NCBI GenBank assembly: GCA_964549245.1
Contig: CAZJUO010000014.1
Coordinates: 1 to 23,128 of the forward strand
Reading direction: 5' to 3'
Length of the DNA: 23,128 bases
DNA from: CAZJUO01 sp964549245
Lineage (GTDB): Bacteria > Patescibacteriota > Patescibacteriia > UBA10025 > JAHIVO01
Under the pieces are notes generated by a model, which ran no database searches, was not told where the DNA came from, and saw only the letters and a program-made list of their open reading frames with translations. Shown here one piece after another: positions 14,506-21,390 of the stretch. A program made the translations under genes and the position numbers. Position 1 is the stretch's first letter. Every line of letters begins with the position of its first letter.

Positions 14506-15483
14506 ATGGCTTTGTTAGAAGTAAAAAATTTAACAAAAATATTTTCAGGAAAAAAAGGAGAGGTGGCGGCAGTCGATCATGTCTCATTTACCGCCGAGGC
14601 CGGTGAAATTTTTGGTTTACTGGGTCCCAATGGAGCTGGCAAAACAAGCACTATAAGGCTCATAGCCACAACCTTAGAACCGACCAGCGGTTCAGTGCTC
14701 GTCGGAGGATATGATATCAATAAAGAGCCCCAGAAAGTACGTCAGCGGGTAGGCGTGTTAACAACCGATATTGGCGTGTACCAGCGTTTTTCCGGAAAAG
14801 AAAATTTGCAGTACTTCGGCCATTTATACGGTCTTTCGGGGGAGCAGTTACAAAGGAGGATAGATGAATTGGCCGATTTGCTCGATATGGGTGACTTTAT
14901 CGAAAAACGGGCAGGGAAATACTCAACCGGCATGAAGCAGAAGCTGGCTATCGCCCGGGCAGTTATTCATGATCCGCAGATAATTATTTTTGATGAACCA
15001 ACATCGGGTTTAGACGTACTGGCTTCGCAGACCGTTATTGCTTTTATGCATCGTGCCAAGGGGCAGGGTAAATTGGTGGTGTTATCAACCCACCAGATGT
15101 CGGACGCAGAACGCTTATGTGACCGGGCGGTTATTTTACACCGCGGGCGGGTCATAACTCAAAATAGTGTAGCCGGCCTTAAAGAACAGACAAAAACAGA
15201 AAATTTGGAAGACGCTTTCCTGGCTTTAGTTAAGGATAAAAATTTAATAGTTTCTTCACGCGAAACTGAAGCAATTTTGAAAGACAAGCGGGAAAACGCA
15301 AAAAAAGCTTGGTATAAAAACAATATGCTGATCCGCATCATCTCATTAGTTTTTATCGCCTTTGGGTTATTGTTGACTTTTGTGGAATTATTTGGCCAAA
15401 CAGTAAATCAAATCGTTGCGTATGCATGTTTGGGAATCGGAGTTGTGGGATCTTTATTATCAAAATACGCATTAAAAAAGTAA
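14506..15483 (+). CDS. ABC transporter ATP-binding protein (NatA-like) with C-terminal membrane helices
   Basis: 325 aa. The ATPase is complete: Walker A GPNGAGKTS (40-48), signature YSTGMKQKL (139-147, the NatA-group form of LSGGQ), Walker B IIIFDEPTSGLD (159-170), switch His196 (STHQMSD). The usual protein ends near residue 240-250; here about 75 residues follow, charged first (to 272), then two hydrophobic helices (about 275-296 and 303-322). The ATPase may thus be tied to the membrane by itself. The partner permease is at 16166, beyond the HAD gene. A Na+ or drug export role is by analogy only. Confidence 0.92.
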   Translation: MALLEVKNLTKIFSGKKGEVAAVDHVSFTAEAGEIFGLLGPNGAGKTSTIRLIATTLEPTSGSVLVGGYDINKEPQKVRQRVGVLTTDIGVYQRFSGKENLQYFGHLYGLSGEQLQRRIDELADLLDMGDFIEKRAGKYSTGMKQKLAIARAVIHDPQIIIFDEPTSGLDVLASQTVIAFMHRAKGQGKLVVLSTHQMSDAERLCDRAVILHRGRVITQNSVAGLKEQTKTENLEDAFLALVKDKNLIVSSRETEAILKDKRENAKKAWYKNNMLIRIISLVFIAFGLLLTFVELFGQTVNQIVAYACLGIGVVGSLLSKYALKK

Positions 15484-15491
15484 CCAAGGCA

Positions 15492-16163
15492 ATGACGGCT
15501 ACAATATTATTTATTTGGGATTTTCACGGTACATTGGAAAAGGAAAACGTGCGTGCGGTTCATGAAATTGTCCAAAAAACCCTCTTGTTGTATGATATCC
15601 CGAGGCAGGTAACTCTCGAAGAGTGCGTTAGGTTGTACGGCCTTAGCTGGGTAGATTACTTTGAATATTTTTTTCCGCAGGGCAATGAACGTATCTGGAA
15701 CGAAATGCGGCAGGCAGCTATCAAAATTCAGGAGACGGAACACACTGTGGAAAAATACATTCAACCCAATGATCATGCCGAAGCGGTTTTGGCTGCTATA
15801 CAGCAACAAGGGCATAGTAATATCTTATTAAGCAATACGGCTCCCGAACATATCCGTTTTTTTACCAAATTGGTGCGGGTTGACGGGTATTTTGAAGAGT
15901 ATATCGGCCTTGATACGCATAGCGAACCGCGGGAAAAGGCTGAAATACAGCAAATCAAAGAACGGGCAATTAAGCAGTATATTGAAGGGAAAATATTTTC
16001 TAAAATAATAAAAATCGGAGATCGTGAAAGTGATATTGAAGCTGGACAGGCGGTTGGGGCCATAACGTATTATTATAGAAATATTTTTAACCACGATCAT
16101 CATTTACGCATACGACCTGATTATGAAATTTCTGATTTGAGAGATGTTTTAAGGGAATTATAA
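15492..16163 (+). CDS. HAD-superfamily hydrolase with altered motif I
   Basis: 223 aa from the ATG at 15492, 8 nt after the ABC gene; the frame is open upstream into that gene, but homology begins here. Motif I is FIWDFHGTLE (about 8-17): the nucleophile Asp is present, but the second Asp of DxDxT, the general acid, is His. Motif II is LLSNTAPEH, motif III is the Lys in the PREKAEIQQIKE region, and motif IV is IKIGDRESDIEAG. A Cof/phosphoglycolate phosphatase-like cap is likely (helical 30-95). The His change may lower phosphatase activity or mark a subfamily. Lies between the two ABC subunits and 2 nt before the permease. Confidence 0.85.
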   Translation: MTATILFIWDFHGTLEKENVRAVHEIVQKTLLLYDIPRQVTLEECVRLYGLSWVDYFEYFFPQGNERIWNEMRQAAIKIQETEHTVEKYIQPNDHAEAVLAAIQQQGHSNILLSNTAPEHIRFFTKLVRVDGYFEEYIGLDTHSEPREKAEIQQIKERAIKQYIEGKIFSKIIKIGDRESDIEAGQAVGAITYYYRNIFNHDHHLRIRPDYEISDLRDVLREL

Positions 16164-16165
16164 TT

Positions 16166-17389
16166 ATGAATAAAATAACTACCATTTGGAAAAAAGAATT
16201 ACGCGATACGATTCGTGACCGTCGGACCTTGATGGCCATGATTGTTATGCCTATGCTATTGATGCCGCTTATCATCGTCGGTATCGGCAAGTTTACCGAA
16301 TACCAAATCCGCCAAGCCGAGGAAAAAGTGCTCGATATTGCCATTGAAAATCAGGCAGCTGCGCCTGAATTTAGCACATTACTGGAAGGGAATGAAAAGC
16401 AGCGTATTGTAGAACCGGATATGGATTTGCGCCAAGCAGTAAAAGATAATGAGATCGCCGCGGCTTTGGTGATACCTGAAGATTTTGCAGATAAAATCGC
16501 TGCAGATCAGCCAGTAAAGATTTCTGTTTTACGCAACTCTATCAATACTGATTCATCTACTGTTCTAAACCGTTTGACAGGTATTATATCCCAATATAAC
16601 AATCAAGTTTTGGCAGCTAAATTCCAAGCGGCGGGTATACAGCAGGATATTTTAAACGGCGTAACAATAGTGCCAGAAGACGTAGCCACAAAAGAGGAGG
16701 TTGGTGGTTTTGGCCTGGGATTTCTGTTGCCGCTTTTTATCATTATGTGGTCGGTGGTCGGTGGACAGTACGTAGCGGTTGATTGTTCAGCCGGGGAAAA
16801 GGAACGAAAAACGCTCGAGTCGCTGTTGCTATCGCCGGTGCGTAGGATTGACATAGTATTTGGCAAGTTTTTGGCTGTAGCTACTACAGCTCTCATTTCC
16901 GTGATTGTTGCCTTGAGCAGCTTATATTTCGCCATTACCGCTTTTGGCTTTGGTGATTTGATGCAGGGTGGCAGTACCAATGGTTCAGTTGCAGCGGATT
17001 CTACCTTGCAGTTTTCCATTGATCCGATGGCACTGCTGATTCTTTTTGGCGTCAGTATATTATTGGTTATCATGTTTTCCGCCATTCAACTGTCGATCGC
17101 CATATTCGCTAAAAGTTATAAAGAAGCCCAAAGTTATATCGGCCCGTCATACCTGATAATTATCCTGCCTACTGTCATAGTCAATACCTTGCCCGATTTT
17201 AGACCGGCAATGCGGTTTTTTGCTATTCCGGTGGTTAATGCCATATTGTTATTCAAGGAGGTACTTATCGGTGAATATAATCTAGGGCATATCGTTATTA
17301 CGGTGATTTCACTGGTGATATATGCTATCGTGGCTATTCTAGTAGCTACGAAAATTTACTCCAAAGAGGGCGTATTATTTAGAGATTAA
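16166..17389 (+). CDS. ABC-2 type permease (NatB-like)
   Basis: 407 aa. The N-terminus IWKKELRDTIRDRRTLMAM is typical of NatB, followed by helix 1 (about 22-42), a large extracytoplasmic domain (about 45-180), then about five helices from 185 to 400. The segment GEKERKTLESLLLSPVRR (about 210-227) is the conserved cytoplasmic coupling region of ABC-2/NatB exporters. It should pair with the ATPase at 14506. Starts 2 nt after the HAD stop; AAGGGA lies upstream as a weak ribosome site. Confidence 0.93.
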   Translation: MNKITTIWKKELRDTIRDRRTLMAMIVMPMLLMPLIIVGIGKFTEYQIRQAEEKVLDIAIENQAAAPEFSTLLEGNEKQRIVEPDMDLRQAVKDNEIAAALVIPEDFADKIAADQPVKISVLRNSINTDSSTVLNRLTGIISQYNNQVLAAKFQAAGIQQDILNGVTIVPEDVATKEEVGGFGLGFLLPLFIIMWSVVGGQYVAVDCSAGEKERKTLESLLLSPVRRIDIVFGKFLAVATTALISVIVALSSLYFAITAFGFGDLMQGGSTNGSVAADSTLQFSIDPMALLILFGVSILLVIMFSAIQLSIAIFAKSYKEAQSYIGPSYLIIILPTVIVNTLPDFRPAMRFFAIPVVNAILLFKEVLIGEYNLGHIVITVISLVIYAIVAILVATKIYSKEGVLFRD

Positions 17390-17405
17390 TAAAGACGCTT
17401 TATTA
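17387..17405 (+). terminator. Weak AU-rich hairpin after the ABC permease
   Basis: TAATAAAG (17387-17394), ACG, CTTTATTA (17398-17405): a perfect 8-bp stem that starts at the stop codon. It has no GC core or T-run, so termination is doubtful. Confidence 0.25.
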
Positions 17406-17427
17406 TTACGGGCATATCATATATAAT
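17399..17427 (+). promoter_or_regulatory. Putative promoter of the CBS-domain gene
   Basis: Perfect TATAAT at 17422-17427 with TTTATT 17 nt upstream (17399-17404), the same -35 sequence as at tRNA-Pro. The leader would be about 28 nt, with no Shine-Dalgarno. Confidence 0.45.
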
Positions 17428-17461
17428 AAAATAAGTAAAAATTTATAAGAAATATAAGCAT

Positions 17462-17917
17462 ATGATGAAAGTAAAAGAGATAATGACCACTGATGTTATT
17501 ACTATACCGTATTCAGCTACCTTACTGAAAGCCGCAAAAATATTAAGCCGCAATAATATTTCAGGTGCCCCGGTGATCGACCAAGAAGGGCAAATGATAG
17601 GAGTCATTTCTGAAAAGGATTTATTTAAGGCTTTGTATCCGGCGCATTCTGAATTTTATGACAGTCCAGGAGTGTGGATTGATCTCGATAAGCTGGAAGA
17701 AAAAACCGTCGAGTCCGTAGACAAGCCGATAGTCGATATCATGAGCCGGGAGGTTGTCACGGTGAATCCTGACGCTTCGCTGATGCAGGTTGGTTCAATG
17801 ATGTTGGTCCGCGGCATACATCGCGTGGTGGTGATCGGGCAGGAGGAGCAGATCATGGGAATCGTTACGCGGCGCGATATATACAAAAAAATACTCAAAG
17901 AACGACTAAAAATCTAA
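17462..17917 (+). CDS. CBS-domain pair protein
   Basis: 151 aa, two CBS motifs (about 5-60 and 88-148), each with the usual IMT.DVITI/IMSREVVTV start and a GVISEKDLF / GIVTRRDIY end. Such stand-alone pairs (Bateman modules) bind AMP, ATP or other adenosyl ligands and act as energy sensors or regulators of a partner. The linker (62-85) is acidic. Partner unknown; the near neighbours are an ABC exporter and mutM. The start may be at 17462 or the adjacent ATG at 17465. Confidence 0.92.
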   Translation: MMKVKEIMTTDVITIPYSATLLKAAKILSRNNISGAPVIDQEGQMIGVISEKDLFKALYPAHSEFYDSPGVWIDLDKLEEKTVESVDKPIVDIMSREVVTVNPDASLMQVGSMMLVRGIHRVVVIGQEEQIMGIVTRRDIYKKILKERLKI

Positions 17918-17921
17918 CTGC

Positions 17922-18788
17922 ATGCCCGAGCTGCCCGAAGTAGAGACAATCAAGCGACAGTTGGCTCGCGTATTGCCCGGAAAAAAGATTCGTACGGTCC
18001 AAGTAAGGGTAGCAAAATTGATACGGGGCAGGGTTGAGGAGTTTATTGCAAGCTGTCAGGGCAGCCGACTCACCAGCCTCAAGCGCCGGGCAAAGATTTT
18101 GGTATTTGATTTGGATAATGGTTGTGCTATACTGGTTCATTTGAAAATGACCGGCCAGCTTGTTTACCAGGATAAGCGGACAGTAAAAAGCGGCGGCCAT
18201 CCGATAAAAAACGGTACCAAGGATTTGCCGCATAAGCACACTCATGTGATATTTGCCTTTGGTGACGGTTCGCGTCTTTTTTTTAATGATATACGGAAGT
18301 TTGGGTATCTACAAATTATTCAGAGCGCAGAAAAAGAGGGGTATTTTGAAAAACTTGATTTAGGCGTAGAACCGTTATCCAGCTCGTTTAAACTAACGAG
18401 ATTTATGGATATGCTCCGTGACAAACCAAAAGCACGCATCAAGCCGTTGCTTATGGAGCAAAGCTTTATTGCCGGAGTAGGAAATATTTACGCCACCGAA
18501 GCGTGCTATTATGCTTCAGTGCGTCCCCAGCGTAGAGTACGCAGCTTGAATAAAAAAGAAAAGATAGCGCTTTATCATGCTTTGAAAAAGTTGCTTACCA
18601 TGGCAATAAAAAAACAAGGCTCATCGTCAAATAACTACGTTGATGCTTACGGAAAACCGGGAAACTATGTGCCATTATTAAAAGTATATGGCCGGTCAGG
18701 AGAACGGTGTGATACGTGCCGTACCACCATAAAATCACTGCGGTTAGCCGGGCGCGGTACTGCATATTGCCCTCATTGCCAGCATTGA
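17922..18788 (+). CDS. mutM: Formamidopyrimidine-DNA glycosylase
   Basis: Removes 8-oxoguanine and formamidopyrimidines from DNA and cuts the site by beta,delta-elimination. 288 aa. After Met comes PELPEVET with catalytic Pro2 and Glu3. Also present: Lys58 (LKRRAK), HLKMTG with the void-filling Met76, NDIRKFG (123-129), IAGVGNIYATEACY with Asn188, QGSSSNNYVDAYG, and the zinc finger Cys263, Cys266, Cys283, Cys286 with Arg278. Everything for activity is present. Starts 4 nt after the CBS gene, and its stop abuts the stop of the reverse DUF212 gene. Confidence 0.97.
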   Translation: MPELPEVETIKRQLARVLPGKKIRTVQVRVAKLIRGRVEEFIASCQGSRLTSLKRRAKILVFDLDNGCAILVHLKMTGQLVYQDKRTVKSGGHPIKNGTKDLPHKHTHVIFAFGDGSRLFFNDIRKFGYLQIIQSAEKEGYFEKLDLGVEPLSSSFKLTRFMDMLRDKPKARIKPLLMEQSFIAGVGNIYATEACYYASVRPQRRVRSLNKKEKIALYHALKKLLTMAIKKQGSSSNNYVDAYGKPGNYVPLLKVYGRSGERCDTCRTTIKSLRLAGRGTAYCPHCQH

Positions 18789-19229
18789 TCAGGCAGTCAG
18801 TAAATAAACCAATGAAGAAATGATAATACCGATACAAATACCGATGATAGCCTGCAAGAGGGTGTGTTGGAGTTTGGTAGCGATATAGGGATATCCTGTT
18901 TGCTGATCGGCCGGGAGGTGGCTAATTATTTTTTTAATCGCTTTGCCGTGATTATCGATATACCGGCGTAAAACAATGGCATCAGAAATAATAATTAATG
19001 AAAAGATAGCCGTAACGGAAAAAATCACGGAGTTGGCCCCCATTTTATATGCCACCATGGTGCTTAATGAAGCTACCACCGCAGAATGACTGGAAGGCAT
19101 GCCGCCCATAGCCACGAATAGGTTTTTTAAATTGAAATTACCCTTAATGCCGTCGGTAGCCAGCTTGATTGACTGAACGATAAAAAGAGTTAAAATAGGA
19201 GTTAGTATTATTTCCAATGAAAGGCTCAT
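18789..19229 (-). CDS. DUF212 (divergent PAP2-like) membrane protein
   Basis: 146 aa, four or five hydrophobic segments. The signature GGMPSSHSAVVASLST (about 42-57) is that of DUF212, related to acid phosphatase/vanadium haloperoxidase. SDAIVLRR (about 83-90) and the late KLQHTLLQAIIGICIG match the family; its phosphatase activity is not established. Both ends are flush with the neighbours: its ATG touches the uppP ATG (CATATG, 19227-19232) and its stop touches the mutM stop (TGATCA, 18786-18791). A TATAAA about 13 nt before the start, inside uppP, could be its -10. Confidence 0.88.
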   Translation of the reverse strand: MSLSLEIILTPILTLFIVQSIKLATDGIKGNFNLKNLFVAMGGMPSSHSAVVASLSTMVAYKMGANSVIFSVTAIFSLIIISDAIVLRRYIDNHGKAIKKIISHLPADQQTGYPYIATKLQHTLLQAIIGICIGIIISSLVYLLTA

Positions 19230-20048
19230 ATGATTGATTATTTTTATACGATACTATTAGGGATTATACAGGGCGTAACGGAATTTTGGCCGATATCAAG
19301 CTCTGGTCATTTAGTGATTGCCCATGAGTTGCTGCGTTTCGAATTTGCCGATAACGTGAGTTTTGACGTTGCATTACACCTTGGTACGTTAGCTGCTTTG
19401 CTAATATATTTTAGAAAGGATATTGGTGTTTACATAGTAGCATTCTTTAAAAGTTTTGCCAATTGGAATCTGGTTAACGATTCTAATCAACGCCTGGCTT
19501 GGTATGTGGTAGTCGGTTCTATTCCTGCTGGGTTGGTTGGCTATTTTTTGGCAACTTATATTGAAACGGTTTTACGGAGCACCTGGCTGGTGGCTATATT
19601 GCTTATCGTAGTAGGAGCTCTGCTGTTACTGGCTGAACGGGTAGCAAAACAGAACAAGGGGTTGTCTGATTTACGTTGGGGCGGTGCTTTGTTGGTTGGA
19701 CTAGCCCAAGCGCTGGCTTTGGTGCCGGGCGTCTCCCGTTCCGGTATTACGATCATAACGGGCTTATGGTATGGACTGAAGCGTCGAACAGCCACACGGT
19801 TTTCTTTTTTACTCTCCATTCCGGCTGTTTTTGGCGCTGGTGTAAAAAAAATGTACGACCTGGAATCTATTGGATTGTCAGGACATGACTGGGGATTGCT
19901 GGCTATCGGTTTTATAACCGCCGCGGTTATAGGCTACGCGGCAATACGGTTTTTATTGCGTTATGTAGCCAATCATTCGCTCAACGTTTTTGCTTATTAC
20001 CGGTTTGCCTTAGGGGCAGTGCTGATATTGTACCTTATGCTCTCCTAG
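19230..20048 (+). CDS. uppP: Undecaprenyl-diphosphatase (BacA family)
   Basis: Recycles undecaprenyl pyrophosphate to the monophosphate carrier for peptidoglycan and other wall polymers, at the outer face of the membrane. 272 aa, about eight helices. The two catalytic motifs are QGVTEFWPISSSGH (14-27, with Glu18 and the SSSGH) and PGVSRSG (166-172, with Arg170). Length and N-terminus fit the family exactly. The start is fixed at 19230; GAAAGG 8 nt upstream is a weak ribosome site. Its promoter must lie within the reverse DUF212 gene. Confidence 0.97.
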   Translation: MIDYFYTILLGIIQGVTEFWPISSSGHLVIAHELLRFEFADNVSFDVALHLGTLAALLIYFRKDIGVYIVAFFKSFANWNLVNDSNQRLAWYVVVGSIPAGLVGYFLATYIETVLRSTWLVAILLIVVGALLLLAERVAKQNKGLSDLRWGGALLVGLAQALALVPGVSRSGITIITGLWYGLKRRTATRFSFLLSIPAVFGAGVKKMYDLESIGLSGHDWGLLAIGFITAAVIGYAAIRFLLRYVANHSLNVFAYYRFALGAVLILYLMLS

Positions 20049-20067
20049 GTTTATGAAATCGGAAGAT

Positions 20068-20101
20068 AAAAAAACTGGTCCGGAAGACGAACCAGTTTTT
20101 T
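20068..20101 (+). terminator. Bidirectional terminator between uppP and the Ig-like gene
   Basis: Stem AAAAAACTGGT (20069-20079) with ACCAGTTTTTT (20091-20101), 11-nt loop. An A-run on one arm and a T-run on the other allow termination on both strands; the genes converge here. Confidence 0.9.
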
Positions 20102-20120
20102 CTATTTTATTTGCATTCTT

Positions 20121-21248
20121 TTAGAAAGGTAGTTCGGTTTGCGAATCATCACTACCAGATTTTCTTTTCCTGCGGTACTTAAACATCGCAGTGACAACCA
20201 ATCCAATGCCGATCAACACCCAAGGCCACCAAACATAGGTGCCATCACAGAAATACTTATTGAATAGTATGAGGCCTATGATAGTCAGTAAAATGGGGAA
20301 TATCCACCAGGTAGAAATTTTCTCTTTTCTTTCGTAGATAAAGAAAGTGATGAGGATAATGCCATAGAGAATTAAAGTAATGACAATTACCCAGTGCGGC
20401 CAGTTGGTGCACTCATCTTCTGATTCCATAGCTTCATCTGATTCGTCTTCGGACATAGTTTCTTCACCTAATACTTCCTCATCGGCTGTCTCTTCTTCCA
20501 TAGTTTCAGTATTGGTGTTGGTTGTGTTCGTGTTTGTTGTTGCTAAGACGGCGGTGTTGGTATTATTGTTATTATCACTGGCTGGGGTATCATCTGTTGT
20601 TTCCTGTTCATTTGCCAAGTCGGTTCGTATGTCTTTGACTACCACGCCGATAGAACTTTTTATTTCTCCACTGGTAGCAGCTACAAAACCCGTGCCTCCT
20701 TTTTCCGCCACAAAAACGCCATTTTGATCAACCATGCCAATAGCCTGGTCAGTAGACCACTCTATCGTAGGGTTGGATATTTGGTTATCATATTGATCAT
20801 AGACATTGGCAGTAAATTCCTGGTGGTTGCCGATATTGACGATAGTCGGCCTTTCATTAGGGGTTATAATTATTGCGTGTGGTTTTCCCGTCGTTACATT
20901 TATTTGCCAAGATTGCGTGTCGTAGCCGCCGTTTTGGTCGCTGACTTCAATGACTACGTTGTAAGAACCGTCAGTAGTTGGCTGCCATTGGAGCGTGGTA
21001 TCCTCCAAAGTCATTTCTTTCGGCCCCTGTGAAATGGTGATGGACAAGGGGTCGCCATCTCGATCAGTGGCCTGGATATTATAGGAATATTCCTGGTCAA
21101 CTGATACGGCCGTTTCGGGATCAGAGCTAATGATCGGCGCGTGGTTGGTGGCGGCTGATACTGCTATAGGGACCATAGCCGCAAAAGCTGCAAAGATCCA
21201 AACGCAGGTTATGCCCAAGAGCTCCCTCCAATGTTTGTGGTAGTTCAT
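20121..21248 (-). CDS. Surface protein with Ig-like domains and three C-terminal membrane helices
   Basis: 375 aa. A signal peptide (about 12-33, cleavage near AVSA) is followed by a cadherin/putative-Ig type domain (36-119) with calcium-type acidic loops TDRDGDP and SDQNGGYD. Next are a BIG-like domain (about 122-205), a disordered Asn/Thr then Glu/Asp-rich stalk (209-280), three helices (about 286-304, 312-329, 338-356) and a basic tail. Cys280 and Cys334 flank the helices and might pair outside. Probably displayed on the cell surface as adhesion or wall structure; a sorting or secretion role is not shown. It lies downstream of the CAP gene on the same strand but has its own promoter. Confidence 0.8.
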   Translation of the reverse strand: MNYHKHWRELLGITCVWIFAAFAAMVPIAVSAATNHAPIISSDPETAVSVDQEYSYNIQATDRDGDPLSITISQGPKEMTLEDTTLQWQPTTDGSYNVVIEVSDQNGGYDTQSWQINVTTGKPHAIIITPNERPTIVNIGNHQEFTANVYDQYDNQISNPTIEWSTDQAIGMVDQNGVFVAEKGGTGFVAATSGEIKSSIGVVVKDIRTDLANEQETTDDTPASDNNNNTNTAVLATTNTNTTNTNTETMEEETADEEVLGEETMSEDESDEAMESEDECTNWPHWVIVITLILYGIILITFFIYERKEKISTWWIFPILLTIIGLILFNKYFCDGTYVWWPWVLIGIGLVVTAMFKYRRKRKSGSDDSQTELPF

Positions 21249-21293
21249 ATTCTTCGTTTTGGTTAATTTATTACAAAATTAGGTAATTACTAT

Positions 21294-21322
21294 ATAGTAT
21301 TAGATATTACAAAAACAGTCAA
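21294..21322 (-). promoter_or_regulatory. Promoter of the Ig-like surface protein gene
   Basis: Reverse strand TTGACT (21322-21317), 17-nt spacer, TACTAT (21299-21294), leader of about 40 nt. The -10 lies in the perfect palindrome TACTATATAGTA, which might be an operator. Confidence 0.65.
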
Positions 21323-21344
21323 CCCCCAAAAAAACGGCATATAA

Positions 21345-21363
21345 CCAAGTAAGAGGGACTTGG
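21345..21363 (-). terminator. Weak hairpin after the CAP gene
   Basis: Reverse strand CCAAGT ccctctt ACTTGG, a 6-bp stem; the seven-T run lies 10 nt further on, too far for a classic terminator. Some read-through into the Ig-like gene is likely. Confidence 0.3.
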
Positions 21364-21390
21364 TAGGTAGGGTAAAATCCCTAGGTAGAA

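Noticed and set aside
15426..15491. Upstream extension of the HAD gene from the ATG at 15426
   Set aside because: The added 22 residues lie within the ABC gene and do not fit the HAD fold; motif I starts right after the ATG at 15492.
20380..21032. Ser/Val-rich ORFs on the + strand
   Set aside because: They mirror the Thr/Asn/Glu stalk and Ig domain of the reverse-strand gene, with no start signal or domain.
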